A stretch of 36,159 bases of DNA from Methanobacteriota archaeon (GTDB lineage Archaea; Thermoplasmatota; Poseidoniia; Poseidoniales; Poseidoniaceae): positions 1 to 36,159 of the forward strand of contig JABIYX010000147.1 of assembly GCA_018666575.1 (NCBI GenBank). Direction: 5' to 3'. The translations under genes were made by a program, and so were the position numbers. Position 1 is the first letter of the stretch, and each line of letters opens with the position of its first letter. This document shows positions 9,745 to 18,168 of this stretch, in pieces. Under the pieces are notes generated by a model that saw nothing but the letters and a program-made list of their open reading frames with translations, was not told the origin of the DNA and did not search any database.

Positions 9745-11043
9745 CTACCTTTGAGTGTTTGGTGAGAATAATTCGAGATGTTTTGACCCATATAGGTCAA
9801 ATGTCTCAAACAACTCTCCTATGAGGTATAGGGAGCCAATTGCGAGGGTGTATTGAGGTCGCAATTGTTCAAGAATTGGTTTTACATCTTGTGGTGTTGG
9901 CGCTCGAAGAACAGCTTCTGTAGATGACCAATCAAGATGTATTAATTCTGAAAGAGGCACTCCGGGATAGCGTCCTGTTTGAGGCACTGTGAGCAAAATA
10001 TTCGCTGGCGGATTTTTCTTGCAAAGGTCAATCAACGGTTGAACAAATTCTTCTAAATCATTCTGTGGAGTGCAACCGAAGACCAAACACCATTCCATTT
10101 TTGAAGCCACACGCTCAGTAATGGACGGTAAAACTCGATTTAATCCACTCGGATTATGAGCAGCATCTACGAAAAGAGATCCTCCCCATGACATAGGCTC
10201 GATGTGTTGCATCCGACCAGGCCAGTTGAGTGATTGCATGGACTCATCTATCGAATCCATCTTGTAATTGAGGTGGGCCAAGGCCACTTTTACCAACATC
10301 AATGCTTCTTCTTTCATTGAGGATTTGGAATCGATTGTGATCCATTCTAGATTTGCAGGAGAAGGACTCTCTCCTAGAGGCTCTTGTCCAGCATTATGTG
10401 CTTCGTTTTCGACTGCAGAACGAGCTTCAGTATCATCAATATCTCGAACAAACATTGGTTTTCGAGGTCGAGCAATGGCTGCTTTTTCAGCAGCGATTTC
10501 AGCCAATGTGTCTCCAAGAATTTCTCTATGCTCGAGTTGAATCGATGTGAGGAGGCAAAGGTCAGCGGGTAAGATTCGTGTTGCATCAAAGCGCCCGCCA
10601 AGTCCTGTTTCGACGATGAAAACATCAGGATTGACATCGCGAGCACACAAGCACGAAGCAAGAAATGTAATCTCAAAGAAGGTTAATTCAATACCTAAAT
10701 CGAGTTCAGTTTGCTGAATTAGGGAAAGATAGATCTCGAACTGTTGTTCTGAGATGGGTCGGCCATCAATTCGAATTCGTTCCTCAAGACGAACAAGATG
10801 TGGTGAAGTGAACATGACCGTAGTTTGATCTAATCGATTCAGATGTGTAGCCATTAAAGCACACGCAGTTCCCTTTCCGTTACTCCCTGCAACGTGAATA
10901 ATTGTTGATTCATAGGATTGAATAAGAGAATTGTGAGCCACATTGACGCGTTCCAGTCCAAGCTTCATACCACGGCTTTTGGTCAGGTCAAGCCACTGTC
11001 GGATACTGGACATTCGCTCCCCCAGATTCTTCGTGTAGGACAC
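9745..11043 (-). CDS. folC: Folylpolyglutamate synthase / dihydrofolate synthase (Mur ligase family)
   Basis: 432 aa; HVAGSNGKGTACALM P-loop, FTSPHLVRLEERIRIDGRPIS, ETGLGGRFDATRI, DAAHNPSGL: the FolC signature series. Confidence 0.92.
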   Translation of the reverse strand: MSYTKNLGERMSSIRQWLDLTKSRGMKLGLERVNVAHNSLIQSYESTIIHVAGSNGKGTACALMATHLNRLDQTTVMFTSPHLVRLEERIRIDGRPISEQQFEIYLSLIQQTELDLGIELTFFEITFLASCLCARDVNPDVFIVETGLGGRFDATRILPADLCLLTSIQLEHREILGDTLAEIAAEKAAIARPRKPMFVRDIDDTEARSAVENEAHNAGQEPLGESPSPANLEWITIDSKSSMKEEALMLVKVALAHLNYKMDSIDESMQSLNWPGRMQHIEPMSWGGSLFVDAAHNPSGLNRVLPSITERVASKMEWCLVFGCTPQNDLEEFVQPLIDLCKKNPPANILLTVPQTGRYPGVPLSELIHLDWSSTEAVLRAPTPQDVKPILEQLRPQYTLAIGSLYLIGELFETFDLYGSKHLELFSPNTQR

Positions 11044-11122
11044 TCATGATAGGTGTGGCGATAGACGATTCTTGCTATGGTTACGTCGATGTGCTCAAAT
11101 GTGTTCCTCTTCTGGCAGGAGC

Positions 11123-13249
11123 ATGAGCGACATGAACGGAGACTTCCGCCGCCAACTTCCATCTATGATTGGAATGGCCTCGATGTTCTTGGTTACCATC
11201 TTCCTTGCAATGTTTATCCGCCCTTGGTACGACAGGGCTGGATTGCAAGCGTTCGGTGCAGAGGGGGCGTCTCAGTTACGCTATATCGGACTTGAATTGT
11301 TGATGATTTTTATCTTTACAGCAGCAATTCTCGCGCTCGCTCGCTACAAGAAGGAATGGGTCATCAAATACGGGATTATGGGTATTCTCTTCATTGCTCT
11401 CATGTACGCAAGCGTACCATTGGCTCATCAAATCATGGTCGACGACACCGTCACAGCGTTCGAATATGAATCAACAGATGTTACTGAGGCCGAATATTTG
11501 ACTGAAATTGGCATGAATCAATACATTGATTCAATTCGAACCAACGAAAGTGGGATTATCAACAACACGATTCGGTTGAATCAACTCGGGATGGATGAAC
11601 CTGTTTGGACATCTGTGATTCCTCACGGAACTGAAAGTTATGAATTCACTAAACTCGTTGTTGCAACCGGTCCAGATACGATTACAATAAACAATGGAGC
11701 ATTGATTCATACTCTATCACTCACTGATGGAACGCTTCTCTCAACATACGAATGTTTTGAGTACGATTTAGAGGGCAATATCCTTCCTATCGTCCAATTT
11801 GGTTGCATACTTGCAGTCGAAACAAGCGATTCAGTTTACATTGTTGATGGTGGAGAGAAACTCCACCGTTTTGCCACATTTGATGAAACACCTAATGTCA
11901 TGACATTACAGGCTATTTGGCAACTTCCAAGCGAGATGAAAGTCGTTGATGATCTCATTGAAGCCGAACTCCTCGACGACACTCATCTTCTCATTGTTAG
12001 CAAGGAAATGGCTGGAGTTGTTGAACTAGAAAAGACCGTTAGTCAAATTGGAGACGTTGGTTCAGGCTTCCAACAAACTGCAAAGGTTCTCATCAACGCT
12101 ACCTCAAGTGCAAACTTCTCAGCAGCTGATGTCGGTTACTCAAATGTCGCCGATGTACCGATGAGTGAAGCGGATAATGGCAACCAACTGATTGTCCTCG
12201 GAACTGAAGACGGAGACATCATGTCTTGGAATTATCAACCGGGTGAAGAGGAACTTGTTGTCGAAGAAAGCAAAGTTTCAATCAACAATTTCGCCGATCA
12301 AATCCGAGACGTCAGATTGACAGATATTGACAATTCAGGTTATACTGAATTGTTGATCACAACAGAAGATGAAGCACGACTCTTGTACGGATCGAGTATG
12401 GTTCAGAGATTGATTGTCGATGTAGCGGAAGGAGAAAACGTTGCAGTCGCCTTTGGCGATACCTCAGAAGATGTAGAAGATGATACAACACATCTTCATG
12501 CCACTGTCATCGGTGAGAATTATTCCACAACCTCAGGGGTTGTTGAGTCCTCGATGTTCCTAAGTGGAGGAATTGTCTTTGAGGACGTTCCAACATTGAT
12601 TGGATTGCTTGTCAGCATTATATTGATGATTCTACTTTATGTTCACAGCGAATGGTACGTGGTCAACACAGTTGGAATCCTTGTCGGTTCAGGTGTCATT
12701 GTTATGCTTGGTGTTTCCTTTGTTCCAACATTGATTATGGTGTTCATGGTTGCCGCAGCGATATACGATGCATGGGCTGTGTACAAATCGAAGCATATGC
12801 TCGACCTTGCTGATACGATGATTAATCTCAATCTTCCAATTCTCCTGGTTGCGCCACAAGGCTCAGATTATTCCTTTAGAGCTGAACGTGCTCCCCCCTC
12901 AACCGTCATATCTGCGCCTTCAACAGATGATCCAGTATCTCCGCAACCTCGTGAGCGAGTTATCAAAAAGAACAACGATGCAATGCTGATGGGCCTGGGT
13001 GATGTGATCTTCCCAGGTATGCTGGTTCTTTCTGTCCTCCAATACATCGGTGGAGATGATGGGTGGATTATGGCCATCACCACACTGATTGGCAGTCTTA
13101 TTGGTTATTCCATCCTCATGTGGTATGTTGGCCAAGGTAAGGCACAAGCAGGCCTTCCTCTTCTCAATGGTGGAGCCATTCTGGGCTACATTGTCGGTGG
13201 GATAATGACCATTGGAATGGCAATGTTCCAATTCAATATCAGTTTGTAG
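11123..13249 (+). CDS. Multi-pass membrane protein with an extracytoplasmic PQQ/FG-GAP-like beta-propeller region
   Basis: ORF 11072..13249; internal ATG MSDMNGDFRRQLPSM at 11123 preferred. N-terminal TM cluster, central repeat-like region with VRLTDIDNSGYTELLITTEDEARLL (FG-GAP/Ca-loop-like), C-terminal TM helices. Confidence 0.75.
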   Translation: MSDMNGDFRRQLPSMIGMASMFLVTIFLAMFIRPWYDRAGLQAFGAEGASQLRYIGLELLMIFIFTAAILALARYKKEWVIKYGIMGILFIALMYASVPLAHQIMVDDTVTAFEYESTDVTEAEYLTEIGMNQYIDSIRTNESGIINNTIRLNQLGMDEPVWTSVIPHGTESYEFTKLVVATGPDTITINNGALIHTLSLTDGTLLSTYECFEYDLEGNILPIVQFGCILAVETSDSVYIVDGGEKLHRFATFDETPNVMTLQAIWQLPSEMKVVDDLIEAELLDDTHLLIVSKEMAGVVELEKTVSQIGDVGSGFQQTAKVLINATSSANFSAADVGYSNVADVPMSEADNGNQLIVLGTEDGDIMSWNYQPGEEELVVEESKVSINNFADQIRDVRLTDIDNSGYTELLITTEDEARLLYGSSMVQRLIVDVAEGENVAVAFGDTSEDVEDDTTHLHATVIGENYSTTSGVVESSMFLSGGIVFEDVPTLIGLLVSIILMILLYVHSEWYVVNTVGILVGSGVIVMLGVSFVPTLIMVFMVAAAIYDAWAVYKSKHMLDLADTMINLNLPILLVAPQGSDYSFRAERAPPSTVISAPSTDDPVSPQPRERVIKKNNDAMLMGLGDVIFPGMLVLSVLQYIGGDDGWIMAITTLIGSLIGYSILMWYVGQGKAQAGLPLLNGGAILGYIVGGIMTIGMAMFQFNISL

Positions 13250-13256
13250 GTGATGA

Positions 13257-14549
13257 ATGATGCTTGATATCCATTTATTCAGAGATGAGCCAGACAAAAT
13301 CCGTGCAGATTTTGATCGACGAAGCCTTCCTCATGACCCAATTAACAGTGTCATTGAATTAGATGCGAAATGGAAAGACTTGCTTCACAAAACTTCAGAT
13401 TTAAGACGTCAAAAGAACGAGGCAGCTCGTGGAATTGGAGCGGCAAAAAAATCTGGAGATGAAGCAGAAGCACAACGTATTCTTGCCGAAGTGGCAGATT
13501 TAGGTTCACGGATTTCTGAGATGGAAGTTCAGACTACAGCAGTTCTTGAAGAGCGAGACGCCATTCGAATGCGAATTCCTAATCTCCTTCATCCAGAAGT
13601 GCCATCTGGTGCTGATGAATCTGGGAACACAAAGCATTCTTTGCATGGCCAAAAACCAACCTTCACCTTTGAACCAAAAACTCACAATGAACTGATTGAA
13701 GAGAACAAGTGGGTTGATCTCGAACGTGCTGCTAAGATTACAGGAAGCCGATTCTTCTTCCTAAAGGGAGACCTTGCACGTATGGAAATGGCTCTACAAG
13801 CCTTCTCTGTTGATTTTATTCAACAACGTGGCTTTACTTTCGTTCAACCACCGGTTATGATGAATCGTGCTGCTTACGAAGGTGTAACTGACCTTTCTGA
13901 CTTTGAGACAGTAATGTATGGCATTGAACCAGATGGCTACTACATGATTGCAACTGCTGAGCACCCACTTACTGCTATGTTCATGGGAGAGACGATTCCA
14001 GAAGATCAACTCCCTATCAAGATGGTCGGTGTTTCCTCATGCTTCCGTCGAGAAGTAGGAGCTCATGGTCAATCGGACAGAGGCATCTGGAGAGTCCATC
14101 AATTCACAAAGATTGAACAAATCATTCTTACAACTCCTGAAACATCATGGGAACTTCATGAAGAATTATTGCAAAACTGTGTCGACCTTTGGGATGCACT
14201 CGGGCTTCATTATGAGGTCGTCAACATCTGTACTGGAGACATGGGGACAGTTGCTGCACGCAAGTATGATCTTGAAGCATGGCTGCCTGGTGCAAAAGCA
14301 TTCAAGGAAATTGTTTCTTGTTCGAACTGTACGGATTACCAATCCAATCGCCTTGATATTCGATATGGAACGCCTGGGCACCCAAACCAACCGATGGTAC
14401 ATACCTTGAATTCAACAGCAGTAGCGACTTCTAGGGCTCTTGTAGCCATCATCGAACAGAACCAACTCGAAGATGGTCGTGTCCGTGTACCAGAAGCACT
14501 TCAGCCGTATATGCAAGGCCAAGACGTCCTAGAACCGTGCAACTGGTAG
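13257..14549 (+). CDS. serS: Serine--tRNA ligase
   Basis: 430 aa; MLDIHLFRDEPDKIRADFDRR N-terminus, coiled arm, class II motifs (GVSSCFRREVGAHGQSDRGIWRVHQFTKIEQ; HTLNSTAVATSRALVAIIE). Upstream GGTGAT RBS. Confidence 0.96.
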   Translation: MMLDIHLFRDEPDKIRADFDRRSLPHDPINSVIELDAKWKDLLHKTSDLRRQKNEAARGIGAAKKSGDEAEAQRILAEVADLGSRISEMEVQTTAVLEERDAIRMRIPNLLHPEVPSGADESGNTKHSLHGQKPTFTFEPKTHNELIEENKWVDLERAAKITGSRFFFLKGDLARMEMALQAFSVDFIQQRGFTFVQPPVMMNRAAYEGVTDLSDFETVMYGIEPDGYYMIATAEHPLTAMFMGETIPEDQLPIKMVGVSSCFRREVGAHGQSDRGIWRVHQFTKIEQIILTTPETSWELHEELLQNCVDLWDALGLHYEVVNICTGDMGTVAARKYDLEAWLPGAKAFKEIVSCSNCTDYQSNRLDIRYGTPGHPNQPMVHTLNSTAVATSRALVAIIEQNQLEDGRVRVPEALQPYMQGQDVLEPCNW

Positions 14550-14570
14550 TTTTAATAACTATTAATAAAT
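14550..14570 (+). promoter_or_regulatory. Candidate archaeal TATA-box region for the 14593 gene
   Basis: AT-only stretch ttttaataactattaataaata between the serS stop and the 14593 start. Confidence 0.4.
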
Positions 14571-14592
14571 ACTCAATTCGGAGCGGATTGAG

Positions 14593-15450
14593 ATGATGTA
14601 TTTTGGATACGGGTCAAACTTAGACTGGAACGACTGGAAAGGATTTTGTGAAAGAAACGGAAGAAGGCCTGATGGCCTTACGGAGATTGAACCTGCATGG
14701 GTGCTTGGTCATAACCTGAAATTTCACTATCATTCTTCAGGGCGAAAAGGTGGTGCTGCAGACGTAGTGCCTCTGAATAATTACCATGCTACACCAGGTG
14801 CTCTGTTCGAACTTGATGAGGATACTTGGCAAACGATGAACATCAAAGAAGGTACCAAAGGGGGTTACTACAAGCCCAAGGAAGTCCTTGTTGTAAGGCA
14901 GAGTGGTGAACTATGCACAGCTTTGACCTACGTTGTTTGTGAAGATAAAATCAAACCTCATTACACGAAACCAAGCGCTGAGTATGAGCAACTAATCAGA
15001 CAAGGACTTCTCAGTCGAAGTCTTCCAGACTCTGGTTTGGATCATTCAATGGATGGCAATTGGGGGCTCCCAGTCATCGAACATTTGTTTGTGTATGGTA
15101 CGCTGATGAACGGTGAGGTTCGAAATGGAGAGATTTCACCGTACATAGAATCAACAACAGAGGGTACAACGAAAGGAGTTCTGTATGATTTAGAATATTA
15201 TCCTGGGATGAAGGCAGGTGAAGGCCTTGTTCACGGAGAATTAGTCAAAATGAATGATGTTGAATCCTGTTTGAGGGATATGGATTCTATTGAAGGGTTC
15301 TACGGATATGAGAGCAAGAATTCTCTGTATGAACGAACGATTGTTCCTATTCAAACAAACGAAGGAATGCATTGGGCCTGGACATACCTGTATGCAATGG
15401 AAGTTGATGAGAATTCCAGAATCGAATCTGGTCGCTGGAGACTTCGTTAA
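14593..15450 (+). CDS. Tandem two-domain gamma-glutamylcyclotransferase (GGCT/AIG2)-like protein
   Basis: 285 aa. N-terminal MMYFGYGSNL...MNIKEGTKGGYYKPKEVLV and C-terminal HLFVYGTLMNGEVRNG...GVLYDL..YPGMKAGEGLVHGELV...MDSIEGFYGYE...Y each resemble a GGCT-fold domain with the Y-G-[ST]-[NL] loop and conserved Glu. Confidence 0.85.
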   Translation: MMYFGYGSNLDWNDWKGFCERNGRRPDGLTEIEPAWVLGHNLKFHYHSSGRKGGAADVVPLNNYHATPGALFELDEDTWQTMNIKEGTKGGYYKPKEVLVVRQSGELCTALTYVVCEDKIKPHYTKPSAEYEQLIRQGLLSRSLPDSGLDHSMDGNWGLPVIEHLFVYGTLMNGEVRNGEISPYIESTTEGTTKGVLYDLEYYPGMKAGEGLVHGELVKMNDVESCLRDMDSIEGFYGYESKNSLYERTIVPIQTNEGMHWAWTYLYAMEVDENSRIESGRWRLR

Positions 15451-15533
15451 TTCTTCATATCACTGCCAAAATTTATTTCTAAAACACCAGTTTATAGGTG
15501 AAGATAAAAAAAAAGGAGATTAAGGTGAAATAA

Positions 15534-15704
15534 ATGAAAGGAAAAATATCACGAATTGGATTTGTAGCAAGTATGTTGTCAGTAGTAGGATCTCTCTATG
15601 TCTACTTTGTAACCGGAGATGAAAACTTAGGCATATTTGTCGGTCTATGGGCTCCAACATTGATTCTAGCAACAAAAGAAATCGAAGAAATGATTGAAAA
15701 CTAA
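15534..15704 (+). CDS. 56-aa small 2-TM protein (below the ORF-track cutoff)
   Basis: ATG at 15534 reads MKGKISRIGFVASMLSVVGSLYVYFVTGDENLGIFVGLWAPTLILATKEIEEMIEN* with stop TAA 15702-15704. AAAAGGAGAT and AAGGTG purine-rich RBS just upstream. Confidence 0.7.
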   Translation: MKGKISRIGFVASMLSVVGSLYVYFVTGDENLGIFVGLWAPTLILATKEIEEMIEN

Positions 15705-15765
15705 TGTTCTCCACTTTTGGACTGATCGAACAGTACGACTCTCAACTCCCCCAAGGCGATTGGTG

Positions 15766-16542
15766 ATGGGGAACATAATGCCAGAAAACAAGAAAAAGTA
15801 CGGTACTATTGAGGTTTTCAATCTCTCTGAATGGGGCCGTCCTATTGCACGTGTTGCTGCAAAGTTTCTTGAAAAGAAGCCAATTTCGGTCATCCAAGTC
15901 ACAAATATACATTTTCTTCTCTCTCTGTTTTGTGCTTGGTTGATCTTAGAAGGCTACTTGTTGGAAAGCTGTCTCTTGCTTGTCGTTAAAGGCGTCATCG
16001 ACGCAGTTGATGGTGAACTTGCACGTATCCGAGAGAGGCCTTCACATGTGGGCAGATATTGGGATACTGTCGCTGATACAATCGGACTCATTGCAGTAAT
16101 GTGCGCCTTCGGGGTTGTCTTAGACTGGAAAATAGGTTTAACATCGATCATTATTCTTGCTACGTTGCTTCAATATTCACTATTCAATCATTTTTCAATA
16201 CTGATGCGAATGCTCGGTTCTGGAGATTCGACAAGTCGAATCGATGAGCGTATTCGCCCTGTTGCTCAACCTTGGGAGAGCCAAACGGCAGTGAATATCT
16301 TTCACACGATATATGTTGTATTTTTCAGCTGGCAAGATAGCCTCGTCTCCAAGTTATCTGGAAAAGGTTCGGCAAAATTACGATTTGAATTAACCGTATC
16401 ATCTTCGCTAGGCTATGGAATGCAATCCATACTCATCTTTTTACTCGCACTCACTCAGAATCTGAGTTACTTACCTCACTTGGTTTTGGGCGTGAATGGC
16501 TTCTTAGTAGCCCTCGTTCTTCTTAGAAGCCGATTCAGATGA
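15766..16542 (+). CDS. CDP-alcohol phosphatidyltransferase family membrane protein
   Basis: ORF 15694..16542; start at ATG 15766 or 15778 preferred to avoid overlap with the 56-aa ORF. Signature DAVDGELARIRERPSHVGRYWDTVAD matches D-x2-DG-x2-AR-x8-G-x3-D-x3-D; multiple TM segments. Confidence 0.88.
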   Translation: MGNIMPENKKKYGTIEVFNLSEWGRPIARVAAKFLEKKPISVIQVTNIHFLLSLFCAWLILEGYLLESCLLLVVKGVIDAVDGELARIRERPSHVGRYWDTVADTIGLIAVMCAFGVVLDWKIGLTSIIILATLLQYSLFNHFSILMRMLGSGDSTSRIDERIRPVAQPWESQTAVNIFHTIYVVFFSWQDSLVSKLSGKGSAKLRFELTVSSSLGYGMQSILIFLLALTQNLSYLPHLVLGVNGFLVALVLLRSRFR

Positions 16543-16589
16543 AACGTATAAAAGGGGCCACTTCGTTATCATTCGAGAAGAAGGGTAAA

Positions 16590-16979
16590 TTAGAATGCGT
16601 CTACGTAAAGATAGAAAGTGATTGCACTAATGATTGGTGATGATAACGCACCTAGCGCTAATTGATATCTTTGCGTTCGTAATCCAATTAATCCAAGGAT
16701 TATTGTGGTTGAGATATTTGAGATAATGCCTACGATCAAATAAATCAAAACTTCCAATCCTTGAGGTTCAAAAATGAATAGCATGATTGGTACTCCTGGA
16801 AAAATAGTCAAAGATGGAATAAGTAAACCGATCCATAAATCAAACCATCTAGTGGTGTGGGACTGAGGCACATTTCCCCATGAGAACTGCTGTTCACAGT
16901 AAGGGCAATCGAATAGTCCAGCGGAGCCAGCGTCTAATTCAATATCCTTCTCACAATGAGGGCATTGGATTATGGCCAT
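16590..16979 (-). CDS. Zinc-ribbon membrane protein of unknown function
   Basis: 129 aa; MAIIQCPHCEKDIELDAGSAGLFDCPYCEQQF (CxxC...CxxC) followed by several hydrophobic helices. Confidence 0.75.
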   Translation of the reverse strand: MAIIQCPHCEKDIELDAGSAGLFDCPYCEQQFSWGNVPQSHTTRWFDLWIGLLIPSLTIFPGVPIMLFIFEPQGLEVLIYLIVGIISNISTTIILGLIGLRTQRYQLALGALSSPIISAITFYLYVDAF

Positions 16980-17061
16980 GTTCGGCCTACATATTCCTGA
17001 TGAATAACATTTGAGTTAGATGTGTTGATTGGCCTCGTGCAACAAAGAATCCTTCATCGGA

Positions 17062-17319
17062 TTATATCTTACCCAAAACCATTGAGGCTTGACTTGCATT
17101 GGGCTTTGTTTTTGCAACGATGTTAATTTGCTTGTTGCTGATCTGAGATCTGTATAGAAGGAATCCTAGTGTCCCACAAACCAATGGTGCAAACAGTAAC
17201 GGCATGAGCGCTGTTAACTGCGTTGCTGCAATGATTGTAAGGCCCAAGAAGCCTAGAATGCAACCGACTGTGTTAGCGGTTGAAAACTCTCTTTTTACGT
17301 CTGATAGTGTTCTGTCCAT
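17062..17319 (-). CDS. Small 2-TM hypothetical protein
   Basis: 85 aa; MDRTLSDVKREFSTANTVGCILGFLGLTIIAATQLTALMPLLFAPLVCGTLGFLLY...; fills the gap between two minus-strand genes. Confidence 0.55.
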   Translation of the reverse strand: MDRTLSDVKREFSTANTVGCILGFLGLTIIAATQLTALMPLLFAPLVCGTLGFLLYRSQISNKQINIVAKTKPNASQASMVLGKI

Positions 17320-17400
17320 GCGCTATACATCATCCAAGCGAGTATATGACGCTATGTTTTTGCGGGTGCCAAAAGTGGTTTTTTTTGAAACGAAATAGTA

Positions 17401-18168
17401 TCAGTATCTGACCTTCTTTCGAGTGATTGTTCTCCAAATTCGCTGCAATGGGTCGTAGTAACGGTCAACGACTCGTTCTTTGAGCTGAATAATAGCATCA
17501 TCAGTGATTTGAATTCCGGCAGGGCAAACCTCTGTACAACATCGTGTGATGTTACAGTATTCGATTCCGAACTCCTTTTTGATTTCTGGAATACGGTCTT
17601 CTGTATCGAGAGGGTGCATTTCGTACTGTGCAAGTCGAACGAGGTTTCTTGGTCCAGCAAAGTCATCAAACATCTCGTGATCCCTTAGAACGTGGCATGT
17701 GTTGACACATAGGAAACACTCGATGCATTCACGAAAATGCTGTACTCGGTCTGCTTCCATTTGGTTAAATTCCCAGTTCATTTCTTCAGGACCATTGATC
17801 GGTGCAATCTTCTGAGCAATATCGTAGTTCCATTGAACATCTGTGACAAGGTCCTTGATGTGTGGAAATGCTTTCATTGGGCGGATTTCGATTGGTTGTC
17901 CTTTAGGTGTCTCTGCGACGACATCGCTCATACGAGTCATGCACATTAAACGAGGACGTCCGTTGATTTCGGCAGAACATGAGCCGCACTTTCCTGCTTT
18001 ACAGTTCCATCGAACTGCCATATCAGGTTCCTTTTCGTGCTGAATACGGTGCATACAATCCAGAACGACCATTCCTTCATCAAGCGTAATTTCGTAATCT
18101 TGTAACGTTGTTTCTCCGTCTTCACCACGAGCTACTTTGAATGCCTGCTTCTTTCCTTTCAATGACAT
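17401..18168 (-). CDS. sdhB: Succinate dehydrogenase / fumarate reductase iron-sulfur subunit
   Basis: CKAGKCGSCSAEINGRPRLMC ([2Fe-2S]), CIECFLCVNTCHV and CCTEVCPAGI (cluster-binding Cys). ATG 18168 overlaps the sdhA TGA as TGATG. Confidence 0.94.
   Translation of the reverse strand: MSLKGKKQAFKVARGEDGETTLQDYEITLDEGMVVLDCMHRIQHEKEPDMAVRWNCKAGKCGSCSAEINGRPRLMCMTRMSDVVAETPKGQPIEIRPMKAFPHIKDLVTDVQWNYDIAQKIAPINGPEEMNWEFNQMEADRVQHFRECIECFLCVNTCHVLRDHEMFDDFAGPRNLVRLAQYEMHPLDTEDRIPEIKKEFGIEYCNITRCCTEVCPAGIQITDDAIIQLKERVVDRYYDPLQRIWRTITRKKVRY

Noticed and set aside
17379-17386. T8 run as a terminator for sdhB
   Set aside because: The T-run is on the plus strand, while sdhB is on the minus strand where it reads as A8, so it cannot serve as a poly-U terminator for sdhB; no plus-strand gene ends here.
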